A DNA stretch of 64,000 nt. It comes from Microvirga sp. TS319 (lineage in GTDB: Bacteria; Pseudomonadota; Alphaproteobacteria; Rhizobiales; Beijerinckiaceae). The DNA lies in the NCBI RefSeq assembly GCF_041276405.1, contig NZ_JBGGGT010000001.1, positions 1,875,001 to 1,939,000 of the forward strand, in the 5' to 3' direction. A model generated the notes under the pieces. It was not told the DNA's origin, ran no database searches, and was given only the letters and a program-made list of their open reading frames with translations. A program made the position numbers and the translations under genes. Below, in pieces: positions 9,036 through 16,894 of this stretch (position 1 is its first letter; each line of letters begins with the position of its first letter).

Positions 9036-9776
9036 TCAGACGTTGAATTGGAACCCGTCGACGACGAATGTCTGGCCGGTAATGAAGCACGGCTCCGATG
9101 TCGCCAGAAAGGTCACGAGACGTGCGACGTCGTCGGCACACCCGAGGCGGCCTAAGGCAATGCCCTTCACGATCTCCGCCTCTCGTGCAGTGACGTCGGT
9201 ACCGATCTCGGTCAGGATGACCCCTGGGCAGATGGCGTTGATCGCAATCGTCGGCCCTAATTCCTTGGCAAGGGCACGCGTCATGCCCAGTATGCCGGCT
9301 TTTGCGGCCGCATAGGCGAATTTGCTGACGGCGGCAGTGACACCGCCCGAAAGCGCGTTGAGCGACGACATGGATACGATTCGCCCCCCGCCCTGCTCCA
9401 GCATGAGCGGGGCCGCGTGATGAATATAGTTGAAGCAGCTTTTCAAGTTGATCGCGATGCCGCGGTCGAACTCCTCCTCGCTGGTCTCGAGGATTCCCTT
9501 GGGCTGGGACTGCCCCGCATTGTTGAGCAGAAAGTCAATTCGCCCGAAGATGGAATGAACATCCCGCACGATCTCGCCCGCTCGGTTGTGAGCGGCCACA
9601 TCCGCCTGGTAGGTACGGACGTCACGGCCAAGGGCACGGATATCCGCCGCCGTCGCCGCCATCTCGTCGTCGAGCAGATCGACAAGCCCGATATCGAAGC
9701 CCTGCCGCGCCAGGTCCAGTGCGCATGCGCGTCCGATCCCTCTTGCTCCCCCAGTGACGATTGCAACCTGCTTCAC
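9036..9776 (-). CDS. short-chain dehydrogenase/reductase (FabG-like)
   Basis: 246 residues from a GTG start with GAGG just upstream. A classical SDR: cofactor motif TGGARGIG at 8-15, acidic residue after beta-2 (LVDLLDD), structural NNAG (FLLNNAGQS), catalytic Ser in SMSSLNA and YxxxK in FAYAAAKAG, and the C-terminal TGQTFVVDGF. The Asp at the end of beta-2 suggests NAD(H) preference. It is transcribed divergently from iclR with about 85 bp between its start and the palindrome there. It probably oxidises a hydroxy intermediate in the pathway shared with the flavin enzyme downstream. No specific substrate can be assigned. Confidence 0.9.
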   Translation of the reverse strand: MKQVAIVTGGARGIGRACALDLARQGFDIGLVDLLDDEMAATAADIRALGRDVRTYQADVAAHNRAGEIVRDVHSIFGRIDFLLNNAGQSQPKGILETSEEEFDRGIAINLKSCFNYIHHAAPLMLEQGGGRIVSMSSLNALSGGVTAAVSKFAYAAAKAGILGMTRALAKELGPTIAINAICPGVILTEIGTDVTAREAEIVKGIALGRLGCADDVARLVTFLATSEPCFITGQTFVVDGFQFNV

Positions 9777-9860
9777 TTCAGCCTCTCATCGATGTGCTAA
9801 CGGGTTTCCCTTGACAGGAGAAGTGTTCCTGATCGATCCTCGTTCGACAAGGAGAACATG

Positions 9861-9876
9861 GTTCATATATATGAAC
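9861..9876. promoter_or_regulatory. 16-bp perfect palindrome at the iclR start, candidate IclR operator
   Basis: GTTCATATATATGAAC is a perfect palindrome overlapping the likely ATG of the regulator (9871). An overlapping GAACATGGTTC lies at 9854-9864. It sits between the divergent SDR and iclR genes. A near copy (GTTCTCATATATGAAC) occurs at 13401-13416 upstream of the binding-protein gene. The site would allow autorepression and control of both flanking operons. The link to this regulator is inferred from position. Confidence 0.55.
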
Positions 9877-10647
9877 GAGAAGGCGGCCTTTGAAGTAAAG
9901 TCGGCGGTGCGGGTCCTGGAGCTGTTGGAGCTGCTCGCCCGCTCGACGGATCCTATGAGTCTCAAGGATATCGTGCTCGAGCTTGGCTACCCGAAGAGTA
10001 GCGCCCACAGCTTGCTCGCAACGCTGGTCTCGCGTGGCTATGTAACGCGCGAGGAGCCCGAGTATTACCGACTGCACGAGGCTTGCCGGCTTGGTCCGGG
10101 GTGGAGCAGCGGGCGCGAGGCTCAGCTCGTCGCGATTGCACAGCCGATCATGGACAGCCTGCGCGATACAGAGGGCGAGACGGTCTTTCTCGGTGTTCGC
10201 AAGCGCGACGGACGCGTGAAGTCCATCGCCAGAAGCATCAGCCGTCAGGTCATCAGATTCGAGGCGGACCTGTCCGGCTCGGATCCTGCCTACTGCACGG
10301 CTATGGGCCGCGTGCTGCTGGCGTTCTGGGAGCCGCACCGCGTGGATGATTATCTTGGCCGGGAGCGCATCGTCCGCCACACGCAGTTCACCATCACCGA
10401 CCGGCTCGAGATCAGGCGCACTCTCGAGACCGTGCGCCGGGACGGTTACGCCATCTGCGATCAGGAGGCCTATCTGGGAGGCTCTGGCGTCGCCGCACCG
10501 GTGCGCGATGCCTCCGGCGAGGTGATCGCAGCCCTCAACGTGGCAACAATCACTCAGCGCTTCGAGAACTCCAAGGCGCGCATGATCGACGCGATCCAGC
10601 GCCACACCCATCTTCTCAGCTCAAAACTCGGGTTCAAGGGCGCTTAG
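9871..10647 (+). CDS. IclR-family transcriptional regulator
   Basis: 258 residues from ATG 9871. The frame is open further upstream to 9754, but that part looks non-coding and overlaps the divergent gene. The N-terminal winged helix-turn-helix is visible (VKSAVRVLELLELLARSTDPMSL, then GYPKSSAHSLLATLVSRGYV, residues 10-55). The C-terminal effector domain has FRV-like strands and the typical GRVLLAF, RRDGYAICDQE and GVAAPVRDASGEVIAALNVA. It likely controls the divergent SDR/Old Yellow Enzyme pair and its own operon (SDR and deacetylase follow at 14- and 12-bp spacing). The AAGGAG site at 9849-9854 is rather far (16 nt) from the ATG, so translation start is less certain. Confidence 0.9.
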   Translation: MNEKAAFEVKSAVRVLELLELLARSTDPMSLKDIVLELGYPKSSAHSLLATLVSRGYVTREEPEYYRLHEACRLGPGWSSGREAQLVAIAQPIMDSLRDTEGETVFLGVRKRDGRVKSIARSISRQVIRFEADLSGSDPAYCTAMGRVLLAFWEPHRVDDYLGRERIVRHTQFTITDRLEIRRTLETVRRDGYAICDQEAYLGGSGVAAPVRDASGEVIAALNVATITQRFENSKARMIDAIQRHTHLLSSKLGFKGA

Positions 10648-10661
10648 CTTTAGGAGAATAT

Positions 10662-11435
10662 ATGGATATCTACTTCGAAGGCCGGACAGTGCTGGTCACG
10701 GGTGCCGCCCGAGGGATTGGCCGAGGCATTGTCGAGGGTTTCGCCTCCCGCGGCGCAAAGGTCTACGCGACGGACATCCTCGAGGCGGAGCTGGCCGAGC
10801 TTAAGGCTTCGTCCCGCGTCGCGCGCGGCGGCGAAATTGCGGTGCGCAGGCTCAACGTCACCGATCCTGACGACGTCTCCACCTGTATTCGCGACATGGA
10901 GGCGGAAAGCGGTGGCTTCGATGTACTCGTCCATGTTGCGGGCGGCGTCAGAGGCCAGGCCAGAAAGCCCGTCGAACAGGTTACGCCGCATGAATGGGAT
11001 GACATTTACGACGTTAATGTCAGGGGAGCATTCCTTGTTGCCCGCGCCGTCGTGCCCGGCATGAAGGCAAGACGCAGCGGAAAGATCGTGATGATCTCCA
11101 GTGGTGCCGGGCTTGGAATCAGCCTTACGGGCATCCAGGCCTATGCAAGCGCCAAGGCGGGTCAACTCGGGTTGATGCAGCAGCTCGGCTACGAGCTCGG
11201 TCCCTTCGGGATCAACGTGAATGCCATTGCACCAGGCTTTCTTCGGACGAGTCCCGATTACGAGAGGCAGTGGGCCTCCTACGGCCCGGAAGGCCAGAAG
11301 GCGATGATCGAAAGCATCCCCTTACGCCGCCTCGGAGAACCTCAGGATATCGCTCACGCCGTTCTGTTCCTCGCCTCCGATTACGCGAGCTGGATCACAG
11401 GTCAGGTTCTGCCCGTCAGCGGCGGCCCGAATTAA
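10662..11435 (+). CDS. short-chain dehydrogenase/reductase
   Basis: 257 residues, start after TAGGAGAATAT. Cofactor loop TGAARGIG near 14-21, Asp at the end of beta-2 (VYATDILEAEL, NAD-type), VHVAGGVRG in place of NNAG, catalytic Ser in VMISSGAG and YASAK for the YxxxK pair, and C-terminal ITGQVLPVSGG. It lies 14 bp after iclR and 12 bp before the deacetylase gene, so the three are an operon. A role as an oxidoreductase in the IclR-controlled pathway is inferred. The HVAGG variation of the NAG motif is seen in other SDRs and does not imply inactivity. Confidence 0.9.
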   Translation: MDIYFEGRTVLVTGAARGIGRGIVEGFASRGAKVYATDILEAELAELKASSRVARGGEIAVRRLNVTDPDDVSTCIRDMEAESGGFDVLVHVAGGVRGQARKPVEQVTPHEWDDIYDVNVRGAFLVARAVVPGMKARRSGKIVMISSGAGLGISLTGIQAYASAKAGQLGLMQQLGYELGPFGINVNAIAPGFLRTSPDYERQWASYGPEGQKAMIESIPLRRLGEPQDIAHAVLFLASDYASWITGQVLPVSGGPN

Positions 11436-11447
11436 TGGAGAATAGGT

Positions 11448-12350
11448 ATGGATGAACCAGGCAAGCCGGCCATGGAGCCCTGGCAGTGGTCGGAGGCGCA
11501 GTGGCGCCGCGTCGTCAACGGAGTCCGGGCAGGCCGCTCGCTGCGTCCGGAGGTATGGCCGAACAATGCCCGCTGCGCCGTCGCGCTTTCTTTCGATTCG
11601 GACCATGAGACCGCGGATTTACGGGATGGCGGGCGCTCGACGAGCGTCATGTCTCAAGGGCAGTATGGACCGCGCCAAGGCGTACCGCGCATTCGCACGC
11701 TCCTGAATAGGTTTGACGTCAAGGCAACCTTCTTCGTGCCTGCGGTCGCAGCATTGCTCTATCCTGACGAACAGCGCCAGCTCGCCGACGAGGGGCACGA
11801 GATTGCGCTCCATGGCTGGATCCATGAGCGCAACACGCTCCTGCCTGAGCAGGCTGAGCGCGATCTTCAAATGCGCTCTTCCGATACGCTCGAACGGATC
11901 ACAGGCACCCGGCCCGTCGGCATCCGCACTCCTTCATGGGATTTCAGCCCCAACACGCTGAAGATCACCAAGGAGATGGGCCTCCTCTACGATTCGTCGC
12001 TGATGGCTGACAACGATTGCTATGAGCTGGTCATGGATGGCGAGCCGACAGGCGTCATCGAGCTGCCGGTGGAGTGGATCCGGGACGATGCCGCCTATCT
12101 CCATATGGACCGCTGGTCCGGCCTGAGGCCCTACATCGCGCCGGCTGACGTCCTGAGCATTTTTGCAAAGGAATTCGAACTTGCCTATTCCGAGGGCGGG
12201 ATTTTTCAGCTGACGATGCATCCCGATATCATCGGGCATCGGTCGCGCATCTGGATTCTGGAAGAGCTGATCAGGACCATCAAGGCACGGCCCGATGTAT
12301 GGTTCGGCACGCATGCGGACGTCGTCCGTTATGCGAAAGCGGCAGGATAG
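11448..12350 (+). CDS. polysaccharide-deacetylase-fold hydrolase (PuuE/PgdA-like; possible cyclic-imide or amide hydrolase)
   Basis: 300 residues without signal peptide, so cytoplasmic. NodB-homology fold: metal/catalytic Asp motif SFDSDHE near 49-55, and the His pair in IALHGWIHE near 120-128, i.e. the HxxxH-type spacing of the HpPgdA/PuuE group. It has conserved GIRTPSWDFSPNTL and the late MHPDIIGHRSR. Members of this group include peptidoglycan deacetylase-like proteins, allantoinase PuuE and cyclic imidases. The cytoplasmic location and the operon with iclR and an SDR, next to an Old Yellow Enzyme, favour hydrolysis of a small cyclic amide/imide over cell-wall work. That choice is inference. 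Confidence 0.85.
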   Translation: MDEPGKPAMEPWQWSEAQWRRVVNGVRAGRSLRPEVWPNNARCAVALSFDSDHETADLRDGGRSTSVMSQGQYGPRQGVPRIRTLLNRFDVKATFFVPAVAALLYPDEQRQLADEGHEIALHGWIHERNTLLPEQAERDLQMRSSDTLERITGTRPVGIRTPSWDFSPNTLKITKEMGLLYDSSLMADNDCYELVMDGEPTGVIELPVEWIRDDAAYLHMDRWSGLRPYIAPADVLSIFAKEFELAYSEGGIFQLTMHPDIIGHRSRIWILEELIRTIKARPDVWFGTHADVVRYAKAAG

Positions 12351-12374
12351 CGGTCTCGCATCCCCAGAGAATGA

Positions 12375-12402
12375 GGGTCCGGGCCCCTGAGGCCCCGGAC
12401 CC
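12375..12402. terminator. bidirectional hairpin between convergent genes
   Basis: GGGTCCGGG pairs with CCCGGACCC around a CCCCTGAGGC centre. It lies between the stop of the deacetylase gene (plus) and the stop of the binding-protein gene (minus), where a shared terminator is expected. Confidence 0.7.
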
Positions 12403-12409
12403 GGTCCCC

Positions 12410-13252
12410 TTACTTCGGGCTCACATCCGTCTTGAACCACTTCATCGACAGGTTGCGGAGCGTACCGTCGGCCGCGGCCGATTGGATGGCCTTGTCCAGG
12501 ATCTCCTTGAGCTCCGGCTCATTCTTCCTGATCCCGATGCAAACGTTCGTCGCCATAATGCCGCCGGTCAGGAACGGCCCCGATGCCACGAGGTTGCCAT
12601 TGCTCTTTTCGACCATACTCGTCACGAAGACGATATTGTCGAACTGGGCGTCGATCCGGCCCGCGTCGAGGTCAAGCTGAGCCTGCTCGGACGACTTGTA
12701 CGCTTTCACGTCGGCATCGTTCTTGAAGTTCTCTTCCATAAACTGCTGCTGGCTGGTCGACAGGGAGACGCCGACCGTCTTCCCCTTCAGCTTCGCGCGG
12801 ATGGCATCCAGAACTTCCTTCGAACTTCCATCGTTGACGGAAATGTCCTTCCCCGTTCCGGGAAGGTTCGCGAGCGGGCCGCTCTTCTCGACCAGGAAAG
12901 TATTCGGGGTAATGGCGTAGGGCGTGGTAAAATCGATGACTTCACGGCGCTTCGGATTCGGCCCCATGGTCAGCACGGCGTCGAACTTGTTGGCGAGAAG
13001 TGCCGGAATCTGGCTGTCCCAGTCCTGCGCAACGAAAGTGCACTTCAGGCTGGCACGCTTGCAGACCTCCTTGGCGACATCCATGTCGAAACCTTCCAGC
13101 GTCCCGTCCGCCGAGATCAGGTTGAAGGGCGGGAACGCACCCTCGACACCCACCGTGATCTCCTTCCACTCCTTGGCGGAGACAGGCGCAATGGATGCGC
13201 CAAGCAACGCGGCGAATGCGACTCCTATTCCAATCCCTCTGATGCTTCTCAT
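12410..13252 (-). CDS. periplasmic amino-acid-type ABC substrate-binding protein (family 3)
   Basis: 280 residues. Sec signal peptide MRSIRGIGIGVAFAALLGASIAPVSA cut before KEWKEI. The body is a family-3 solute-binding protein: ITVGVEGAFPPFNLISADG, LEGFDMDVAKEVCKRA, WDSQIPALLANKFDAVLTM, RREVIDFTTPYA, then KGKTVGVSLSTSQQ and DLDAGRIDAQFDN. These are the lysine/arginine/ornithine-binding type of motifs, although ligand residues cannot be confirmed by eye. No permease or ATPase gene lies beside it, so it is an orphan that must share a transporter encoded elsewhere. A near copy of the iclR palindrome lies about 150 bp upstream of its start, suggesting co-regulation. Confidence 0.9.
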   Translation of the reverse strand: MRSIRGIGIGVAFAALLGASIAPVSAKEWKEITVGVEGAFPPFNLISADGTLEGFDMDVAKEVCKRASLKCTFVAQDWDSQIPALLANKFDAVLTMGPNPKRREVIDFTTPYAITPNTFLVEKSGPLANLPGTGKDISVNDGSSKEVLDAIRAKLKGKTVGVSLSTSQQQFMEENFKNDADVKAYKSSEQAQLDLDAGRIDAQFDNIVFVTSMVEKSNGNLVASGPFLTGGIMATNVCIGIRKNEPELKEILDKAIQSAAADGTLRNLSMKWFKTDVSPK

Positions 13253-14271
13253 TGGCTTTCCCTCAACTAGCGAGAATCAGGTTGTGTGGGGCTTTTCATT
13301 GAATTCGGGAGGTCGCTCGCATCTCGAGCGGACACGATTTCATAGAAAAGTTCTTCGATCCTAGTCTAACGAGCGGCTCGCATTCTTAAAGCGGAATGAT
13401 GTTCTCATATATGAACGGCTGCCAGGTCTGTGCGGAGCGGAATAGCGCTGGCACAAGGCCTCGACCGCCCTTGACCGCCCAACTCTATACCAAGTCCCTG
13501 AAGAGCCGGCTTGCCCGCGACTTTCCGCATCGGGGTGGGCCTGCCGGAGCTGTCAGATCGACCTGAGGCGATCACGAGAGGCCCAGCTTCGTTGCATTCA
13601 GCCCGGCGCGCCCGCTACAGACCCCCCGCAAGATCGGATGCCAGTCCCATCAGGTCCCGCTTTCGCACTGCCACATGCGAATTCTCAGCTCTCCGTGTCG
13701 AGGCTGTACGAGACTCGTGGAGGATCATGCTCGCGGCGCGGCGCGGCCTACCGTCTGGCGGCGATGACATGCTTGAGCGCCGTGTCGTGCTTCTTCATCC
13801 GCCGGCGCCTCAGGCGGAATCGCAAGCAGAACCGAACCGCTTGGGCTCTGAGCCGAGAACCGGAGGCGTTTGCTTCCAGCGGGTCTGGCAATGCCCAAAT
13901 TTGCAAGGCAGACGCTGCGACCGAGCGTGACCCTGACCTCTCCGAATGGTTCGTATAATGCGGAAAGGAGAGGTGCGTCGGTACTCCGCGTTCCTTCCCT
14001 CGCAGAACACTTTGAGCGACGCGCCGCCTGAACGGCCGCGGGATTCGTATTGCCTCTTCAGCCCAGACTGGATTTGCGACCTGCCGTTCCGGCTTGCTTC
14101 CGGAACGGCCAGGATGATCGTTCGCTTTCTAGCGGAAACCGAACCTACGCCTGTGTCTAGGCATATGCCCAATCAAAGCGACATTTTACTTGCATCCAAT
14201 GGGGCGTGCACACACGATCCATATCATCGGTGCGTCAACCTGCCGCCGCATATTCAACCGGAGGGATTGCC
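13253..14271. other. about 1 kb without a convincing gene
   Basis: Several short overlapping frames exist on both strands, but none has a good start, coding-like composition or recognisable motif. The stretch contains the IclR-like palindrome at 13401-13416 and a GGCATATGCC palindrome at 14160-14169. It may be decayed coding sequence. Confidence 0.5.
13401..13416. promoter_or_regulatory. imperfect copy of the IclR palindrome upstream of binding-protein gene
   Basis: GTTCTCATATATGAAC keeps the outer GTTC/GAAC arms and the ATATAT core of the perfect site at 9861, with two changes in the left half. It is placed 149 bp upstream of the minus-strand binding protein. Confidence 0.4.
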
Positions 14272-15033
14272 GTGGACCTTGGACTGAAGGACTTACGCGC
14301 CATTGTCACGGGCGGCAGCAAGGGCATCGGCCGCCGCTGCGCCGACATTCTCGCCGACGAGGGGGCGCATGTCTCCATCTGCGCCCGGGACCAGGCGGAG
14401 GTCGACGAGACCGTCGCCGCGCTGCGCGCCAAGGGCATCAAAGCTTTCGGCAAGGCGCTGGACGTAGCCGACAAAGCGGCATTGGAAGCCTGGGTGCAGG
14501 AGAGCGCCACCGCACTCGGCGGCATTGACATCGTCGTCGCCAACGTGTCCGCGCTGGCAGTGGAGGACAATGAGGATGCCTGGAAGAAGGGCTTCGAGGT
14601 CGACATGATGCATACGGTTCGCGTCGTCAACGCGGCGATGCCCCACCTCGAAGCCTCGAAGGCCCCCTCGATGACATTCCTGTCGAGCGTCTCGGGACGT
14701 GAGGTGGACTTCACCGGCCCGGCTTACGGCGCATTCAAGGCCGCGCTCGTCCACTATGCGCAGGGGCTCGCCCACAAGCTCGCCGGCAAGATGATCCGCG
14801 TGAACACGGTCTCGCCCGGCAATACCTACTTCGACGGCGGCATCTGGCAGAACATCGAGAAGAACATTCCCGACCTGTTCAAGGAAGCCCTTTCGCTCAA
14901 CCCGACCGGCAGGATGGCCACCCCTGAAGAGATCGCACGTGGCGTTGTGTTCCTGGCGAGTCCGGCCTCATCCTTCACGACAGGAACAAACCTGGTGATC
15001 GACGGCGCGCTGACCAAGGGAATCCAGCTCTAA
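14272..15033 (+). CDS. short-chain dehydrogenase/reductase
   Basis: 253 residues from GTG 14272, chosen because GGAGGG lies 7 nt upstream; the frame is open to ATG 14206 without ribosome site. Cofactor loop TGGSKGIG, Arg after beta-2 (SICARDQAEVD, suggesting NADP(H)), VANVSAL in place of NNAG, catalytic Ser in FLSSVSGR, YGAFK for YxxxK, and C-terminal TTGTNLVIDGA. It stands alone, upstream of a repeat unit. Function is a generic NADP-dependent oxidoreductase; the pathway is unknown. The unusual VANVS motif replaces the catalytic/structural Asn region and is worth noting. Confidence 0.88.
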   Translation: MDLGLKDLRAIVTGGSKGIGRRCADILADEGAHVSICARDQAEVDETVAALRAKGIKAFGKALDVADKAALEAWVQESATALGGIDIVVANVSALAVEDNEDAWKKGFEVDMMHTVRVVNAAMPHLEASKAPSMTFLSSVSGREVDFTGPAYGAFKAALVHYAQGLAHKLAGKMIRVNTVSPGNTYFDGGIWQNIEKNIPDLFKEALSLNPTGRMATPEEIARGVVFLASPASSFTTGTNLVIDGALTKGIQL

Positions 15034-15620
15034 TTGCGCAGATCAGCCCTGGCTGGCCTTTGGTGGCATGGCATTCCAGAACGCTTCGAGATCAGGATGG
15101 GCGAGATCAGCATGGAGAAGCGTCTTCAATCGCCGCCGTCATCGCCACTGCCAAGTTTATGCCGTACGCAAGCCATATGACTCCGATGCTCCCTTCTTGG
15201 AAGGAGCGTATCGTTCTGGCGAAAAATCGGGGCCCCTGTTTCGCACGATGCGCTAAGGTCAGCGGCGGATTAGCGACGGGCGTTAAGCGTGGCCTAGTAA
15301 ATGTCGGCTACTCCCTCGACTGCGAATGGCCGCCTCACCTCTGGGAGGTGCCGTTAAGCGACGTTCGGGAGTTTCTTCGCTCTATTCACCTCCTACGAAG
15401 GCCCACCGCTCCAGTTCGCCTTGATCAGCAACGTCAAGTGAGATTGCTCGTGAAGATATGCTCCTGCACCCGAAAGCTGATCTAACCCCGGATTGCCGAT
15501 CTTCAGCATTGGGTCCCCTGATACTTACGGACAGCCAAGGTTAGCTTTGCAACTGGCACATCTGAAAGACGAATCCTGATCTTCAAACTTGACAGGATCG
15601 AGGAGATGGGTGAGTATTTG
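15034..15620. other. intergenic region before amide operon leader
   Basis: No gene seen. It contains repeat cluster 2 at its left and a perfect TTGACA hexamer at 15589-15594. An 18-bp spacer separates that hexamer from GAGTAT, a weak -10 candidate. Confidence 0.5.
15182..15255. repeat. REP-like repeat cluster 2 (partial B + C)
   Basis: End of a B unit (TCCGATGCTCCC) followed by a C unit from GAGCGTATCGTTCTGGCG to CGCACGATGCGCTA. Confidence 0.75.
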
Positions 15621-15715
15621 CATGAGCAACGTAGCTCGCGTCTCTCGATAGAACGTTCGCGTCACCCATAAGTTTTAGTTTCGGCAACGGAGCCCGCACC
15701 AACCGGTGACGGGCT
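15621..15715 (+). promoter_or_regulatory. candidate ANTAR-responsive antitermination leader of the ami operon
   Basis: Hairpin P1 is GAGC-AACGTA-GCTC at 15625-15638. Hairpin P2 is GGC-AACGGA-GCC at 15683-15694. Both present a six-base loop with A at position 1 and G at position 4, the rule described for RNA sites of ANTAR proteins. The right side of P2 overlaps the left arm of the terminator hairpin at 15691-15715, so the two folds exclude each other. The operon encodes an ANTAR protein (AmiR). An 8-bp inverted pair (ATGGGTGA 15607-15614 / TCACCCAT 15662-15669) encloses P1. The assignment is by structure and context only. Confidence 0.6.
15691..15715 (+). terminator. attenuator hairpin in ami leader
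   Basis: AGCCCG pairs with CGGGCT and CACC with GGTG, with one bulged A and an AACC loop, followed by ATTATTGTT. It lies 21 bp upstream of the amiC start. It is a Rho-independent-like terminator well placed for AmiR-controlled antitermination. Confidence 0.65.
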
Positions 15716-15736
15716 ATTATTGTTGGAGCAGCCATT

Positions 15737-16894
15737 GTGGGCAATCACGCCATAGTCCGCATCGGCCTACTCTTCTCGACGACGGGACCATACGAGACGA
15801 TTGGTCGGTCGATGCAGAGCGGTGCATGCCTCGCTATCGAAGAAATCGCATCGGATCCGCGGTTCGACTTCCGGTTTGAGGCAATCTCGATCGATCCAGG
15901 CGGACACAGTGAGGAATACGCACGAGGAGCCCAATGTCTTCTTGCCAAGGAGCGGGTGACGCATGTCGTGGGATGCTATACTTCCTCAAGCCGCAAGGAG
16001 GTGCTCCCCTGCTTCGAGAAGTATGACGGAGTCCTCTGGTACCCGTCGCATTACGAAGGTTTCGAGACAAGCGACAACGTCGTCTATACCGGCGCCTCCC
16101 CGAACCAGCATATCGTTCCGCTTACCGGCTACCTTCTGCGCAAATGCGGGAAGACCGCGTTCTGCGTCGGCTCGAACTATGTCTGGGCTTGGGAGAACAA
16201 CCGCATCCTGCGGGAGGCCGTTCATGCGCATGGCGGCAAGATTCTCGCCGAGCGCTATTTTCAGGTCGGCGAAGTAGACTTCGCCTCCGTGATCCACCAG
16301 ATCATCGAGCTTCGCCCGAACTTCATCTTCAATACTCTTATCGGCGTTTCGTCCTACGCGTTCTTCCGGGAACTGCATAGGGCTACCCGAGCGCGAGGCA
16401 TCGACCAGCCGCGAATGCTTCCGGTGGCGAGCTGCTCGCTGTCGGAACCCGAACTCCTGGAAATTGGTCTGGAGGCATGCAGCGGCCACATAAGCTCGAG
16501 CGTGTACTTCGAAAGCATCGACAGCGAACGCAATATGAGCTTTGTCGGCCGCTACCGCGCACGGTTCCCGAATGCGGGCCCGACATCGGCCGATGCGGAG
16601 GCTCCGTACATTGCCGTGCATCTTCTGGCACGCGCCATCCGCCGAGCTGGTTCGCCTGATATGGGGCCAGTTCTCGCAGCGCTCCCTTCCGTCGCCATGG
16701 AGGCGCCCCAAGGAAAGGTGCGGATCGATCCCGGAAACCGTCACTGTTACCTAACCCCCCGGATCGGAATCTCGAACGGGGACAGGGGGTTCGACATCAT
16801 CTACGAGTCACCTCATCCCGTCCGTCCAGACCCGTACCTCGTCTGGCAAGACCTCACGAGCAGCGAGATGACGCAGCTAAGGATAGTTTCGTGA
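15737..16894 (+). CDS. amiC: amide-sensing negative regulator AmiC-like
   Basis: 385 residues from GTG 15737 with GGAG 8 nt upstream. No signal peptide: the protein starts directly with VRIGLLFSTTGPYETIGRSM, as expected for the cytoplasmic sensor AmiC rather than for exported binding proteins of the same fold. Body motifs include VVGCYTSSSRKEVLPCFE, LLWYPSHYEGFE-like and EAPYIAVHLLARAI. In Pseudomonas, AmiC binds amides and holds the antiterminator AmiR until ligand binds. The gene overlaps the next gene by four bases (ATG/GTGA type), as in the known AmiC-AmiR pair. Downstream genes import and hydrolyse amides, which supports the sensing role. Exact ligand unknown. Confidence 0.88.
   Translation: MGNHAIVRIGLLFSTTGPYETIGRSMQSGACLAIEEIASDPRFDFRFEAISIDPGGHSEEYARGAQCLLAKERVTHVVGCYTSSSRKEVLPCFEKYDGVLWYPSHYEGFETSDNVVYTGASPNQHIVPLTGYLLRKCGKTAFCVGSNYVWAWENNRILREAVHAHGGKILAERYFQVGEVDFASVIHQIIELRPNFIFNTLIGVSSYAFFRELHRATRARGIDQPRMLPVASCSLSEPELLEIGLEACSGHISSSVYFESIDSERNMSFVGRYRARFPNAGPTSADAEAPYIAVHLLARAIRRAGSPDMGPVLAALPSVAMEAPQGKVRIDPGNRHCYLTPRIGISNGDRGFDIIYESPHPVRPDPYLVWQDLTSSEMTQLRIVS

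Noticed and set aside
13511..14172. Small ORFs on both strands (about 106-139 residues)
   Set aside because: No good starts, Arg/Pro/Ser-rich composition typical of shadow frames, mutually overlapping, and no recognisable domain.
15608..15622. TGG-N9-TTGC-like sigma-54 promoter (GG-N10-GC) upstream of amiC
   Set aside because: Only the GG and GC dinucleotides fit. The remaining consensus is poor, and a start site about 12 bp downstream would delete the P1 hairpin. A TTGACA hexamer at 15589 is an equal or better candidate.
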